A stretch of 64,000 bases of DNA. Source: Pelomonas sp039929605 (GTDB lineage Bacteria; Pseudomonadota; Gammaproteobacteria; Burkholderiales; Burkholderiaceae_C). Within the stretch, counting starts at the first letter, position 1, and the number at the start of each line of letters is the position of its first letter. Below the pieces are notes generated by a model, which was given only the letters and a program-made list of their open reading frames with translations, did not search any database and had not been told where the DNA came from. Where the stretch lies: the NCBI RefSeq assembly GCF_039929605.1, contig NZ_JBDSQX010000099.1:8148-72147 (forward strand), given 5' to 3'. Both the position numbers and the translations under genes were made by a program. Below, one piece after another: positions 52,236 through 61,114 of the stretch.

Positions 52236-53339
52236 TCACTTCCAGATGTTGTACGGAGCCGGCAATTGCATCCAGGCACCCACAACGACCAGCCAGATCA
52301 GCGTGATGGGAATGAAGATCTTCCAGCCCAGACGCATGATCTGGTCGTAGCGGAAGCGCGGGAACGTGGCACGCACCCACAGGAACATCGTGACGACGAA
52401 GAAGGTCTTGCCGAACAGCCAGGCCCAGTTCCAGAACGCCATCGTGTGCTGGATGAAGGCCGGCGGCTCCATGCCGAACAAGCTCCAGGAGATCGGTGCC
52501 GTCCAGCCGCCCAGGAACATGAGGACGGCCAGGCATGACACGAGGATCATGTTGGCGTACTCGGCCAGGAAGAACATCGCGAACGACATGCCCGAGTACT
52601 CGATCATGTGGCCGGCAACGATTTCCGACTCGCCTTCGACAACGTCGAACGGGTGGCGGTTGGTTTCGGCCAGGCCCGAAATGAAGTAGACGATAAAGAT
52701 CGGGAACAGCGGCAGCCAGTTCCAGGACAGGAAGGTCAGGCCCATGTTGGCGAACGTGCCCTTGGCCTGCACCATGACGATTTCCGTCATGTTCAGGCTG
52801 CCGGTCACCATCAGCACGATGACGAGGGCGAAGCCCATCGAGATCTCGTAGGAGACCATCTGCGCCGACGCGCGCAGCGCGCCGAGGAAGGCGTACTTGG
52901 AGTTGGAGGCCCAGCCGGCAATGATGACGCCATAGACCTCGAGCGACGTGATCGCCATCAGGAACAGCAGGCCGGCATTGACGTTGGCGACTGCAGCATC
53001 CGGGCCGAAGGGCACGACGGCCCAGGCGGCCAGCGCCGGCATGATGGTCATGACCGGGCCGAGGAAGAAAAGGCCCTTGTGCGCAGCGGCCGGCTTGATG
53101 ATCTCCTTGAAGATCAGCTTGACTGCATCGGCGATGGGGGTCAGCAGGCCATAAGGCCCAACGCGGTTCGGGCCCGGGCGGATCTGCGACCAGCCGATGG
53201 CCTTGCGCTCCCACAGCGTCAGGTAGGCCACGCAGCCCAGCAGCGGCAGGATGACCGCGATGATCTTCAGCAGGCTCCAGACCAGCGGCCACAAGGCCCC
53301 CAGCAGCGAGGCGCCGTTTTGGTAGAGAGAGTCGATCAT
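52236..53339 (-). CDS. nuoH: NADH-quinone oxidoreductase subunit H
   Basis: A 367-aa membrane subunit that forms much of the quinone chamber at the junction of the two arms. Landmarks are LTLWERKAIGWSQIRPGPNR, VGPYGLLTPIADAVKLIFKE, YAFLGALRASAQMVSYEISM, GLAETNRHPFDVVEGESEIV and RATFPRFRYDQIMRLGWKIF. The ATG at 53339 (MIDSLYQNGASLLGALWP) starts the typical N-terminus; the longer open frame lies in nuoG. It follows nuoG by 14 bp. Confidence 0.96.
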   Translation of the reverse strand: MIDSLYQNGASLLGALWPLVWSLLKIIAVILPLLGCVAYLTLWERKAIGWSQIRPGPNRVGPYGLLTPIADAVKLIFKEIIKPAAAHKGLFFLGPVMTIMPALAAWAVVPFGPDAAVANVNAGLLFLMAITSLEVYGVIIAGWASNSKYAFLGALRASAQMVSYEISMGFALVIVLMVTGSLNMTEIVMVQAKGTFANMGLTFLSWNWLPLFPIFIVYFISGLAETNRHPFDVVEGESEIVAGHMIEYSGMSFAMFFLAEYANMILVSCLAVLMFLGGWTAPISWSLFGMEPPAFIQHTMAFWNWAWLFGKTFFVVTMFLWVRATFPRFRYDQIMRLGWKIFIPITLIWLVVVGAWMQLPAPYNIWK

Positions 53340-53353
53340 TTCTTCAGGGTCCC

Positions 53354-55660
53354 TCAGACCTTGCTCAGCGTCAGCGTGCCGAAGGCGGCACCCAGCGCAG
53401 CGGTTTGTGCGAGGCCGGCGGGCACGCGGGCCACGCCGTCGGGCAGGCCGGCTTCGAGGCGGGCGGGCAACTGCGCCGCGCCACCGTCTTGCACGACGCG
53501 AACCAGATCGCCGGCTTGCAGGCCGAGTTGTTGCCACAGCGCCGTGGGCAGGCCGACCGTGGCAGCTTCGCGGCCGTCGGTCGTCAGCTGCAGCGAGGTC
53601 GAGTTGCGCACCAACGCGTCGGTTGCGTAGATGGGCAGGTTGGCGAAGCGCTCGATGCCTTCACCACGCGCAACGACTTGCGCTGGCGCCAATGTCGCAT
53701 TGCTCAGGCGAGCAGAGACGTCGCCACCCAGCGCCTGCTCGCGCACCTGCTCGGAGCTGTCCTGGTCGAAGCCAGCCAAACCGAGCAGATTGCCCAGCAC
53801 GCGCAGCACCTTCCAGCCCGGGCGCGTCTCGGCCAGCGGGCGGACGACGCCGACGAAGCTTTGCAGGCGACCCTCGGCGTTGACGAAACTGCCCGAGGTC
53901 TCCGTGAACGGCGCGATGGGCAGCAGCACATCGGCGTATTCGAGACCGGACTTGAATGGGCTCAGTATCACGACCATCTCGGCGGCTTCCAGAGCCTTGG
54001 CTGCGGCGGCGGCGTTGGCGGAGTCGAGCACCGGGTCGGTGTTCAGCAGCAGCGCAGCCTTCAGCGGCGTGCCGGTCAGCATCTGGCCGGCGTTCAGGCC
54101 GTCGATCTGCGGCTGCGCCTTGACGAGTTGGGCGCCGACCGTGTTGGCGGCAGCGGTCAGATAGCCGACGCTGGCGCCGGTCTGTGCGCCTATCCATTGC
54201 GCCAGCGCCAGCAGGCTGGTGGCTTGCGGATGTTCAGCGGCGGCGTTGCCCAGCAGGATGGCCTTGCGTTGGCCCGATTGCAGGTCGCCGGCGATGGCCT
54301 TGGCTGCATCGGTGGCGGTGCCGGCCAGCGGCGCGCCATCGCCAATCGCTGCGGCCACGTCGGCCAGGGCTTGTACCCAGCCCGAAGGTGCGACAGAGAC
54401 CGAGGCGGCGAGCGGCATCAGCCAGTCGTCCTGGCTCACGCCGATGCGGCTGATCGCGGCACCACGGCGCGCAGCGTGGCGCAGGCGGGCGGCGAACAGC
54501 GGATGGTCCTTGCGCAGGTTGGAGCCGACGACGAGGGCGCGGTCCAGCTCGGACAGGCTCGCGATCGACGTGCCCAGCCAGTGCGCCTGGCCCGCTGCGG
54601 CGGCATTGCCGAAGTCGCTGTGGCGCAGGCGGTGATCAATGTTGTCGCTGCCCAGGCCGCGTACGAGTTGTGCGAGCAAGTGCAGTTCCTCGACGGTGCT
54701 GTGCGGCGAGCCCAGCGCACCGATGGACGCCGCGCCATGGTCAGTCTTGATCGACTTCAGGCCGTTGGCGATGTATTCCAGCGCCGTCGTCCAGTCGACC
54801 TGTTTCCAGGCGCCGCCCTGCTTGATCATCGGCGCGGTCAGGCGCGCGTCGCTGTTCAGCGCTTCGTAGCTGAAGCGGTCGCGGTCGGCGATCCAGCATT
54901 CGTTGACGTCTTCGTTCTCCAACGGCACGACGCGCAGGACCTGGTGGTTCTTGACCTGGACGACCAGGTTGGCGCCGGTCGAATCGTGCGGGGAGACTGA
55001 CTTGCGACGGGAGAGCTCCCAGGTGCGGGCGCTGTAGCGGAAGGGCTTGCTGGTCAGCGCGCCGACCGGGCAGATGTCGATCATGTTGCCCGACAGTTCG
55101 GAGTCCACCGTGCGGCCGACAAAGGTCTGGATCTCGCTGTGCTCGCCGCGGTGGGCCATGCCCAATTCCATGACGCCGGCGATCTCCTGGCCGAAGCGCA
55201 CGCAGCGGGTGCAGTGGATGCAGCGGCTCATCTCTTCCATCGAGATCAGCGGGCCGACGTTCTTGTGGAAGACGACGCGCTTCTCTTCGGTGTAGCGGCT
55301 CTTGCCTGCGCCGTAGCCCACGGCCAGGTCCTGCAGCTGGCATTCGCCGCCCTGGTCGCAGATGGGGCAGTCCAGCGGGTGGTTGATCAGCAGGAATTCC
55401 ATGACGCCCTGCTGCGCCTTGATCGCCTTGTCGCTCTTGGTGCGGACGATCATGCCCTGCGTCACCGGCGTGGCGCAGGCGGGCATGGGCTTGGGCGCCT
55501 TTTCCACGTCCACCAGGCACATGCGGCAGTTGGCCGCGATGCTCAGCTTCTTGTGATAGCAGAAGTGCGGGATGTAGGTTCCGGCCTTTTCGGCGGCATG
55601 CATGATCATGCTGCCTTCCTTGGCTTCTACCTTCTGACCGTCGAGTTCGATTTCAACCAT
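53354..55660 (-). CDS. nuoG: NADH-quinone oxidoreductase subunit G
   Basis: A 768-aa peripheral-arm subunit that carries several iron-sulfur clusters between NuoF and NuoI. A [2Fe-2S] ferredoxin-like N-terminus has FCYHKKLSIAANCRMCLVD plus a later C; a His-Cys motif HPLDCPICDQGGECQLQD and CIHCTRCVRFGQEIAG follow. Residues from about 220 are a molybdopterin-oxidoreductase-like domain without cofactor (SPHDSTGANLVVQVKNHQVL). The C-terminal third is Ala-rich and less conserved. Length is normal. It lies 20 bp after nuoF. Confidence 0.95.
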   Translation of the reverse strand: MVEIELDGQKVEAKEGSMIMHAAEKAGTYIPHFCYHKKLSIAANCRMCLVDVEKAPKPMPACATPVTQGMIVRTKSDKAIKAQQGVMEFLLINHPLDCPICDQGGECQLQDLAVGYGAGKSRYTEEKRVVFHKNVGPLISMEEMSRCIHCTRCVRFGQEIAGVMELGMAHRGEHSEIQTFVGRTVDSELSGNMIDICPVGALTSKPFRYSARTWELSRRKSVSPHDSTGANLVVQVKNHQVLRVVPLENEDVNECWIADRDRFSYEALNSDARLTAPMIKQGGAWKQVDWTTALEYIANGLKSIKTDHGAASIGALGSPHSTVEELHLLAQLVRGLGSDNIDHRLRHSDFGNAAAAGQAHWLGTSIASLSELDRALVVGSNLRKDHPLFAARLRHAARRGAAISRIGVSQDDWLMPLAASVSVAPSGWVQALADVAAAIGDGAPLAGTATDAAKAIAGDLQSGQRKAILLGNAAAEHPQATSLLALAQWIGAQTGASVGYLTAAANTVGAQLVKAQPQIDGLNAGQMLTGTPLKAALLLNTDPVLDSANAAAAAKALEAAEMVVILSPFKSGLEYADVLLPIAPFTETSGSFVNAEGRLQSFVGVVRPLAETRPGWKVLRVLGNLLGLAGFDQDSSEQVREQALGGDVSARLSNATLAPAQVVARGEGIERFANLPIYATDALVRNSTSLQLTTDGREAATVGLPTALWQQLGLQAGDLVRVVQDGGAAQLPARLEAGLPDGVARVPAGLAQTAALGAAFGTLTLSKV

Positions 55661-55680
55661 GGTGGTGTTTCTCTAGGCGC

Positions 55681-57015
55681 TCAGGTCGGAGCCACCAGGG
55701 GCTTCTTGTGTTCAATCAGGTGCAAGAACTCGTGTTTGAAGTTCTTGATCATGGCGCGCACAGGCATCGCCGCAGCGTCGCCCAGCGCACAGATCGTGCG
55801 GCCCTGGATGTTGTCTGCCACCGAGTTCAGCAGGTCGATATCCTCTGCCCTGCCCTCGCCGTGATAGATGCGTTCCAGCACGCGGTGCATCCAGCCGGTG
55901 CCTTCGCGGCAGGGCGTGCACTGTCCGCAGGACTCGTGGGCGTAGAAGTAGGACAGGCGCAACAGGCTCTGCACCATGCAGCGCGAGTCGTCGATGACGA
56001 TGACGGCGCCCGAACCCAGCATGGAGCCGGCCTTGGCGATGGAGTCGTAGTCCATCGTGCACTGCATCATCACTTCGGCCGTCAGCACCGGGGCGGACGA
56101 ACCGCCAGGGATCACGGCCTTGAGCGTGCGGCCCTTGCGCACGCCACCGGCCATCTCCAGCAGCACGGAGAACGGCGTGCCCAGCGGGATCTCGTAATTG
56201 CCCGGGCGTTCCACGTCGCCGGACACCGAGAACAGCTTGGTGCCGCCGTTGTTGGGCTTGCCGATGTCGAGGTAGGCCTGGCCGCCATTGCGGATGATCC
56301 AGGGCACCGCCGCAAACGTCTCGGTGTTGTTGATCGTCGTCGGCCGGCCGTACAGGCCGAAGCTGGCCGGGAACGGCGGCTTGAAGCGCGGCTGGCCCTT
56401 CTTGCCTTCGAGCGACTCCAGCAACGCGGTCTCTTCGCCGCAGATGTAGGCGCCAAAGCCGTGGTGGCCGTGCAGTTGAAAGCTGAAGGTCGAGCCGAGG
56501 ATGTTGTCGCCGAGGTAGCCAGCGGCACGCGCTTCTTCCAGGGCCGCTTCGAAGCGCTCGTAGACCTCGAAGATCTCACCGTGGATGTAGTTGTAGCCGA
56601 CCTTGATGCCCATCGCGAACGCGGCGATGGCCATGCCTTCGATGACCTGATGCGGATTGAACATCAGCAGGTCGCGGTCCTTGCAGGTGCCCGGCTCGCC
56701 TTCGTCCGAGTTGCAGACGAGATACTTTGCACCCGGGAACTGGCGCGGCATGAAGCTCCACTTCAGGCCGGTCGGGAAACCCGCGCCGCCGCGGCCGCGC
56801 AGCGCCGAGGTCTTCACTTCGGCAATGACCTGATCGGCCGTCATGCCGCCGTCAGCCGCGAGGATTTTCTTCAGCGCCGCGTAGCCACCGCGAGCTTCAT
56901 AGTCCTTGATCGACCAGTTCTTGCCGTCCAGCCCGTCGTAGATCTGGGGCGTGATGTGGCGGCCATGGAAACAGGTCTCGGCGCCCGTGGATTGGAATTT
57001 GGTGAGGTCCAGCAT
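55681..57015 (-). CDS. nuoF: NADH-quinone oxidoreductase subunit F
   Basis: A 444-aa subunit that binds NADH and FMN and starts electron flow. The NADH/FMN region shows RGRGGAGFPTGLKWSFMP, NSDEGEPGTCKDRDLL and GAYICGEETALLESLEG. The N3 cluster motif is ESCGQCTPCREG, with a later Cys in TICALGDAAAMP. The ATG at 57015 (MLDLTKFQSTGAETCFHGRH) gives the standard start. It is 7 bp after nuoE. Confidence 0.97.
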   Translation of the reverse strand: MLDLTKFQSTGAETCFHGRHITPQIYDGLDGKNWSIKDYEARGGYAALKKILAADGGMTADQVIAEVKTSALRGRGGAGFPTGLKWSFMPRQFPGAKYLVCNSDEGEPGTCKDRDLLMFNPHQVIEGMAIAAFAMGIKVGYNYIHGEIFEVYERFEAALEEARAAGYLGDNILGSTFSFQLHGHHGFGAYICGEETALLESLEGKKGQPRFKPPFPASFGLYGRPTTINNTETFAAVPWIIRNGGQAYLDIGKPNNGGTKLFSVSGDVERPGNYEIPLGTPFSVLLEMAGGVRKGRTLKAVIPGGSSAPVLTAEVMMQCTMDYDSIAKAGSMLGSGAVIVIDDSRCMVQSLLRLSYFYAHESCGQCTPCREGTGWMHRVLERIYHGEGRAEDIDLLNSVADNIQGRTICALGDAAAMPVRAMIKNFKHEFLHLIEHKKPLVAPT

Positions 57016-57022
57016 GTCGTCC

Positions 57023-57526
57023 TCAGGCCTTCGCAGCTTCAGCGCGCAACACATCGACCAACTCATCGAGGCGGTCATTCGTCATGAAGCTGCACATCTG
57101 GCGGTCGTTGACCAGCATCACCGGCGAGTCGGCGCAGGCGCCCAGGCACTCGGTCTTCTGCACGGTGAACAGGCCGTCGGCCGTCGTACCGCCCTGCTCG
57201 ATGCCCAGCTTGCCGCAAAGGTGGTCCAGCGCGTGCTGGCCGTCGCGCAGTTGACAAGGCAGGTTGGCACAGACGCCCAGCTTGAACTTGCCAACCGGGC
57301 GCTGGTTGTACATGTTGTAGAAGGTCGTCACCTCGTACACGGCGATAGGCGCCATGCCGAGATGAGCGGCGATTGCATCCTCCGCAGCGCGCGGCACGAA
57401 GCCCTCTTCCTGCTGCACGATGGCCAAGCAGGCCATGACGGCCGACTGGCGCAGTTCGTAGGGGTACTTGGCGACCTCGCGGTCGAAGCGCGCGCGGGTG
57501 GCGTCAGAGAGTTGGTAGCTGCTCAT
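57023..57526 (-). CDS. nuoE: NADH-quinone oxidoreductase subunit E
   Basis: A 167-aa thioredoxin-like subunit with the N1a [2Fe-2S] cluster. The ligand cysteines are in CANLPC (C-x4-C) and CLGAC (C-x3-C). Before them are RQSAVMACLAIVQQEEGFVP and GMAPIAVYEVTTFYNMYNQR, standard for NuoE. Its ATG overlaps the nuoD stop by 4 bp. It caps NuoF and tunes electron flow from FMN. Confidence 0.96.
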   Translation of the reverse strand: MSSYQLSDATRARFDREVAKYPYELRQSAVMACLAIVQQEEGFVPRAAEDAIAAHLGMAPIAVYEVTTFYNMYNQRPVGKFKLGVCANLPCQLRDGQHALDHLCGKLGIEQGGTTADGLFTVQKTECLGACADSPVMLVNDRQMCSFMTNDRLDELVDVLRAEAAKA

Positions 57527-58776
57527 CGATCAATCTCGCCGAACACGATGTCCATGGTGCCGATGATGGCGACGGCGTCCGCAATCATGTGGCCGCGACC
57601 CATCTCGTCCAGCGCTGCCAAATGGGCAAAGCCCGGCGCGCGGATCTTCAGGCGATAGGGTTTGTTGGCGCCGTCGCTGACCATGTAGATGCCGAACTCG
57701 CCCTTCGGGTGCTCGACGGCCGCATAGGCCTCGCCCTCGGGCACGTGGAAGCCCTCGGTGAAGAGCTTGAAGTGGTGGATCAGCTCTTCCATGTTGGACT
57801 TCATGTCCACGCGCGAAGGCGGCGCCACCTTGTGGTTGTCGGTGATGACCGGGCCGGCGTTAGCACGCAGCCAGGCCGAGCACTGCTGGATGATGCGATT
57901 GGACTGGCGCATCTCTTCCACGCGCACCACGTAGCGGTCGTAGGTGTCGCCATTCGTGCCGATGGGGATGTCGAAATCCATCTTGTCGTACACGTCGTAG
58001 GGCTGCTTCTTGCGCAAGTCCCAGGCGATGCCGGAGCCGCGCAGCATCGGGCCGGTGAAGCCCAGATTCAGCGCGCGCTCGGGCGACACAACGCCAATAC
58101 CGACGGTGCGCTGCTTCCAGATGCGGTTGTCGGTCAGCAGCGTTTCGTAGTCGTCGACGTTCTTCGGGAAGCGCGCCGTGAAGTCATCGATGAAGTCCAG
58201 CAGCGAGCCCTGGCGGTTCTCGTTGAGGCGGTCGATGGCCTTGGCATTGCGAATCTTGCTGGCCTGGTGCTTGGGCATCGTGTCCGGCAGGTCGCGGTAG
58301 ACGCCGCCCGGCCGGAAGTAGGCCGCATGCATGCGCGCACCCGAAACCGCCTCGTACATGTCAAACAGGTCTTCGCGCTCGCGAAACGCATAGATGAGCA
58401 CATTCATCGCACCGCAGTCCAGGCCATGCGCGCCCAGCCACATCAGGTGGTTCAGCAAGCGCGTGATCTCGGCAAACATCACACGGATGTATTGCGCGCG
58501 GATCGGCACTTCGATGCCCATCATCTTCTCGATGGCCAGGCAGTAGGCCTGCTCGTTGGCCATCATCGACACATAGTCGAGCCGGTCCATGTAGGGCAGC
58601 GACTGGATGTAGGTCTTGCTCTCGGCCAGCTTCTCGGTCGCGCGATGCAGCAGGCCGATGTGGGGGTCGGCGCGCTGGATGACTTCGCCGTCCAGCTCCA
58701 GCACCAGGCGCAGCACGCCGTGGGCGGCCGGGTGTTGCGGGCCGAAGTTGAGGGTGTAGTTCTTGATCTCGGCCAT
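57523..58776 (-). CDS. nuoD: NADH-quinone oxidoreductase subunit D
   Basis: A 417-aa subunit of the 49-kDa type that, with NuoB, forms the quinone-reduction site. The N-terminus has the catalytic-loop histidine in YTLNFGPQHPAAHGVLRLVL. Other landmarks are DPHIGLLHRATEKLAESKTY, YMDRLDYVSMMANEQAYCLA, PRAxYI-like VPIRAQYIRVMFAEI and PEGEAYAAVEHPKGEFGIYM. It ends DIVFGEIDR as usual. It is separate from nuoC (2 bp away), unlike the fused E. coli gene. Confidence 0.97.
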   Translation of the reverse strand: MAEIKNYTLNFGPQHPAAHGVLRLVLELDGEVIQRADPHIGLLHRATEKLAESKTYIQSLPYMDRLDYVSMMANEQAYCLAIEKMMGIEVPIRAQYIRVMFAEITRLLNHLMWLGAHGLDCGAMNVLIYAFREREDLFDMYEAVSGARMHAAYFRPGGVYRDLPDTMPKHQASKIRNAKAIDRLNENRQGSLLDFIDDFTARFPKNVDDYETLLTDNRIWKQRTVGIGVVSPERALNLGFTGPMLRGSGIAWDLRKKQPYDVYDKMDFDIPIGTNGDTYDRYVVRVEEMRQSNRIIQQCSAWLRANAGPVITDNHKVAPPSRVDMKSNMEELIHHFKLFTEGFHVPEGEAYAAVEHPKGEFGIYMVSDGANKPYRLKIRAPGFAHLAALDEMGRGHMIADAVAIIGTMDIVFGEIDR

Positions 58777-58778
58777 GT

Positions 58779-59375
58779 TCAGATTCCGCCGTACTTGTCT
58801 TCGCGGATGATGCGCGGCGTGATCTCGCGCGGCTCGATGCTCACCGGCTGGTAGATGACGCGCTTCTGCTCGGCGTCGTAGCGCATCTCGACGTGACCCG
58901 ACACCGGGAAGTCCTTGCGCATCGGGTGGCCGATGAAGCCGTAGTCGGTCAGGATGCGGCGCAGGTCGTCATGGCCGTCGAAGATGACGCCGTACATGTC
59001 GAAGGCTTCGCGCTCGAACCAGTCGGCCGAACTCCACACGCCGGTGACCGAGGCCACCGCCGGGAAGTCGTCATCGGTGGCGAACACCTTCAGGCGCAGG
59101 CGCCAGTTCTTGCTGATCGACAGCAGGTGGCTGACGATGGCGTAACGCTGGCCTTCGTAGCCGCCGTTGCCGAATTCGCTGTAGTCGACGCCGCAAAGGT
59201 CGATCAACTGCTCAAACTTCAGTTCGGCGTGGTCCCGCAGCGTGGTGGCAACTTCGAGGTAATCGGCCGCACGCACGGTCAGCGTCAGTTCACCCAGGGC
59301 GGACTGAAGCGAGACGACGCGTTCACCGAGGATGGCGCCAACCTGCTGGGCCAGGATTTCGAGATTCAGGCTCAT
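58779..59375 (-). CDS. nuoC: NADH-quinone oxidoreductase subunit C
   Basis: A 198-aa peripheral subunit of the 30-kDa type, without cofactor, that holds NuoD in place. The signature is SADWFEREAFDMYGVIFDGH followed by DLRRILTDYGFIGHPMRKDF and PVSGHVEMRYD. LIDLCGVDYSE lies earlier. The ATG at 59375 (MSLNLEILAQQVGAILGERV) is used rather than the longer open frame that runs into nuoB. It is 10 bp after nuoB and 2 bp before nuoD. Confidence 0.96.
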   Translation of the reverse strand: MSLNLEILAQQVGAILGERVVSLQSALGELTLTVRAADYLEVATTLRDHAELKFEQLIDLCGVDYSEFGNGGYEGQRYAIVSHLLSISKNWRLRLKVFATDDDFPAVASVTGVWSSADWFEREAFDMYGVIFDGHDDLRRILTDYGFIGHPMRKDFPVSGHVEMRYDAEQKRVIYQPVSIEPREITPRIIREDKYGGI

Positions 59376-59385
59376 ACCTTGGCGC

Positions 59386-59862
59386 TCAGCGGGCAATGGT
59401 GTTTTCGCGGCGGATCTTGGCCTGCAACTGCAGGATGCCGTACAGCAGCGCTTCGGCCGTCGGCGGGCAGCCGGGCACGTAGACGTCCACCGGCACGATG
59501 CGGTCGCAACCACGCACGACGGAATAGCTGTAGTGGTAGTAGCCGCCACCATTGGCGCAGCTGCCCATCGACAGCACCCAGCGCGGCTCGGCCATCTGGT
59601 CATAGACCTTGCGCAGCGCCGGCGCCATCTTGTTGCACAGCGTGCCGGCCACGATCATCAGGTCGGACTGGCGCGGGCTCGGGCGAAACAACATGCCGAA
59701 GCGGTCGATGTCGTAGCGAGCGGCGCCCGCGTGCATCATCTCGACGGCACAGCAAGCCAAGCCAAACGTCATCGGCCACAGCGAGCCGGTCTTGGACCAG
59801 TTGATAAGCTTGTCCACCGAGGTGGTGACGAAGCCCTCTTTCAAGACGCCTTCAATACCCAT
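59386..59862 (-). CDS. nuoB: NADH-quinone oxidoreductase subunit B
   Basis: A 158-aa subunit holding the N2 [4Fe-4S] cluster that hands electrons to quinone. The tandem cysteines are in GLACCAVEMMHAGAARYD, with further ligands in SMGSCANGGGYYHYSYSVVR and DVYVPGCPPTAEALLYGI. The protein begins MGIEGVLKEGFVTTSVDKLI. Length and motifs are complete. It is 30 bp after nuoA. Confidence 0.97.
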   Translation of the reverse strand: MGIEGVLKEGFVTTSVDKLINWSKTGSLWPMTFGLACCAVEMMHAGAARYDIDRFGMLFRPSPRQSDLMIVAGTLCNKMAPALRKVYDQMAEPRWVLSMGSCANGGGYYHYSYSVVRGCDRIVPVDVYVPGCPPTAEALLYGILQLQAKIRRENTIAR

Positions 59863-59892
59863 ATCGAATTCCCAGCTTGTGTCGGCGCAGGC

Positions 59893-60252
59893 TTATTCCC
59901 AATCGAGGGCGCCCTTTTTCCATTCGTAGGCAAAGCCGACGACCAGAATGCCGAGGAAGATCATCATCGCCCAGAAGCCCGTTGCACCAATCTCCTTGAG
60001 CGCCACGGCCCAGGGAAACAGGAAGGCAATTTCCAAGTCGAAAAGAATGAACAGAATCGCGACGAGGTAGTAACGCACGTCGAATTTCATGCGCGCGTCT
60101 TCAAAGGCCTCAAAGCCGCATTCGTAAGGGGAGTTCTTGGCCGCATCGGGCCGATTCGGGCCGAGCAGTGCGCCGAGCACCTGGGGTGCTATCCCGACCA
60201 CCGTGCCGACCAAAATGAAGAGGATGACAGGCAGGTATTGATCGAGATTCAT
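59893..60252 (-). CDS. nuoA: NADH-quinone oxidoreductase subunit A
   Basis: A 119-aa three-helix membrane subunit and first gene of the complex I operon, which runs without interruption to nuoN. Landmarks are PVILFILVGTVVGIAPQVLG, the loop SPYECGFEAFEDARMKFDVR with the conserved Cys and Glu, and YYLVAILFILFDLEIAFLFP. It ends GALDWE as expected. The 220 bp upstream to tRNA-Leu must hold the operon promoter, but no box there is convincing enough to list. Confidence 0.96.
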   Translation of the reverse strand: MNLDQYLPVILFILVGTVVGIAPQVLGALLGPNRPDAAKNSPYECGFEAFEDARMKFDVRYYLVAILFILFDLEIAFLFPWAVALKEIGATGFWAMMIFLGILVVGFAYEWKKGALDWE

Positions 60253-60434
60253 CTGGGCTTTCTCGGGTCGACTAAAACGACTTCGTCAACATGACTTGCA
60301 AAAAGCAGGCCACAAAAGCAAACGGACGCGCCACCAGCGAATCGAAAAAACTCGCTCGCGGATCGCGCCCGCCTTAAACCTAGCTTTGACCAACCCGAAT
60401 CAGGCGATCTCAGCGACAGGTCGCTCTGGCTGAC

Positions 60435-60456
60435 TCCCGCTTCAAGACCAGCGGGA
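60435..60456 (-). other. hairpin downstream of tRNA-Leu
   Basis: Perfect 7-bp arms TCCCGCT (60435-60441) and AGCGGGA (60450-60456) with an 8-nt loop lie 17 nt after the CCA end of the tRNA. No T-run follows, so it may aid 3' processing or act as a weak terminator. Confidence 0.4.
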
Positions 60457-60472
60457 ATCCTAGCCGATGTTC

Positions 60473-60557
60473 TGGTGCCGTCGGCGAGACTCGAACTCGC
60501 ACAGCTTTCGCCACTACCCCCTCAAGATAGCGTGTCTACCAATTTCACCACGACGGC
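60473..60557 (-). tRNA. tRNA-Leu(GAG)
   Basis: An 85-nt tRNA with a long variable arm, the class II form expected for leucine. On the minus strand the acceptor GCCGTCG pairs with CGACGGC, then A as discriminator and an encoded CCA. The D arm has AATTGGTAGAC; the anticodon stem CTATC/GGTAG encloses the loop TTGAGGG, giving anticodon GAG (reads CUC and CUU). The T arm has GTTCGAGTC. It sits between secG and nuoA, its usual place in Burkholderiales. Confidence 0.96.
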
Positions 60558-60611
60558 AGGTATTCAAATCGCCCGGCAGCTAATGAGGGTTTGCTTGCCA
60601 GACAGCCTCGC

Positions 60612-60617
60612 ATTCTA
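60612..60617 (-). promoter_or_regulatory. candidate -10 box for tRNA-Leu
   Basis: On the minus strand the run GGTATAGAATGC offers TAGAAT as a -10 box, 54 bp before the tRNA 5' end. No good -35 box lies at 16-18 nt, so support is limited. Read-through from secG is the alternative. Confidence 0.35.
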
Positions 60618-60668
60618 TACCGAAAAGTCAGGGCTTCCCGGTGAGCAGACGAGGGTTTTAGTCGGGAT

Positions 60669-61055
60669 TCAGTTCGCTGTTGCGGAGGCTGCGACCGATG
60701 CCGGCACGGCCGGAGCCACGACAGCGCCAGGGATGGCAGCAGCGCCGGAAGCAGCCGGCGCGGGCGCGGTGACCGGGGCGCGATCCAACGCACTGTCACT
60801 GCCCGAAGTGGCCGTGCGCCCGTTGGACAGGAAGGCAAGGCCCAGCGTGCAACCGAAGAACAACGTGGCCGCGACGGCCGTGGTGCGCGACAGGAAATTG
60901 GCGCTGCCGGTGGCGCCGAATAGGCTGCCCGACGCACCACTGCCGAAGGAGGCACCCATGTCGGCACCCTTGCCGTGCTGCACCAGTACCAGACCGATGA
61001 TCGCCAGAGCCGAAAGCAACTGAACGATCAAAACCAGATTTGCAAAGAACTGCAT
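60669..61055 (-). CDS. secG: preprotein translocase subunit SecG
   Basis: A 128-aa inner-membrane subunit of the SecYEG channel. The first helix is NLVLIVQLLSALAIIGLVLV, then the family loop QHGKGADMGASFGSGASGSL and FGATGSANFLSRTTAVAATL, and the second helix FFGCTLGLAFLSN. The last 40 residues are Ala/Pro/Thr-rich and low in complexity, longer than in E. coli. The ATG at 61055 is chosen; the longer open frame crosses the gap to tpiA. It follows tpiA by 59 bp. Confidence 0.94.
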   Translation of the reverse strand: MQFFANLVLIVQLLSALAIIGLVLVQHGKGADMGASFGSGASGSLFGATGSANFLSRTTAVAATLFFGCTLGLAFLSNGRTATSGSDSALDRAPVTAPAPAASGAAAIPGAVVAPAVPASVAASATAN

Positions 61056-61114
61056 TCCAAACACTCCATCAAAACTCTTGTGACGGGCGCCCTCATGGCA
61101 CACGCCGGGATAAC

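Noticed and set aside
60253..60434. nuoA promoter such as TTGCAA-18-TTTTAG or TTGACG near the gene
   Set aside because: The -10 candidates match consensus too poorly to list as a feature.
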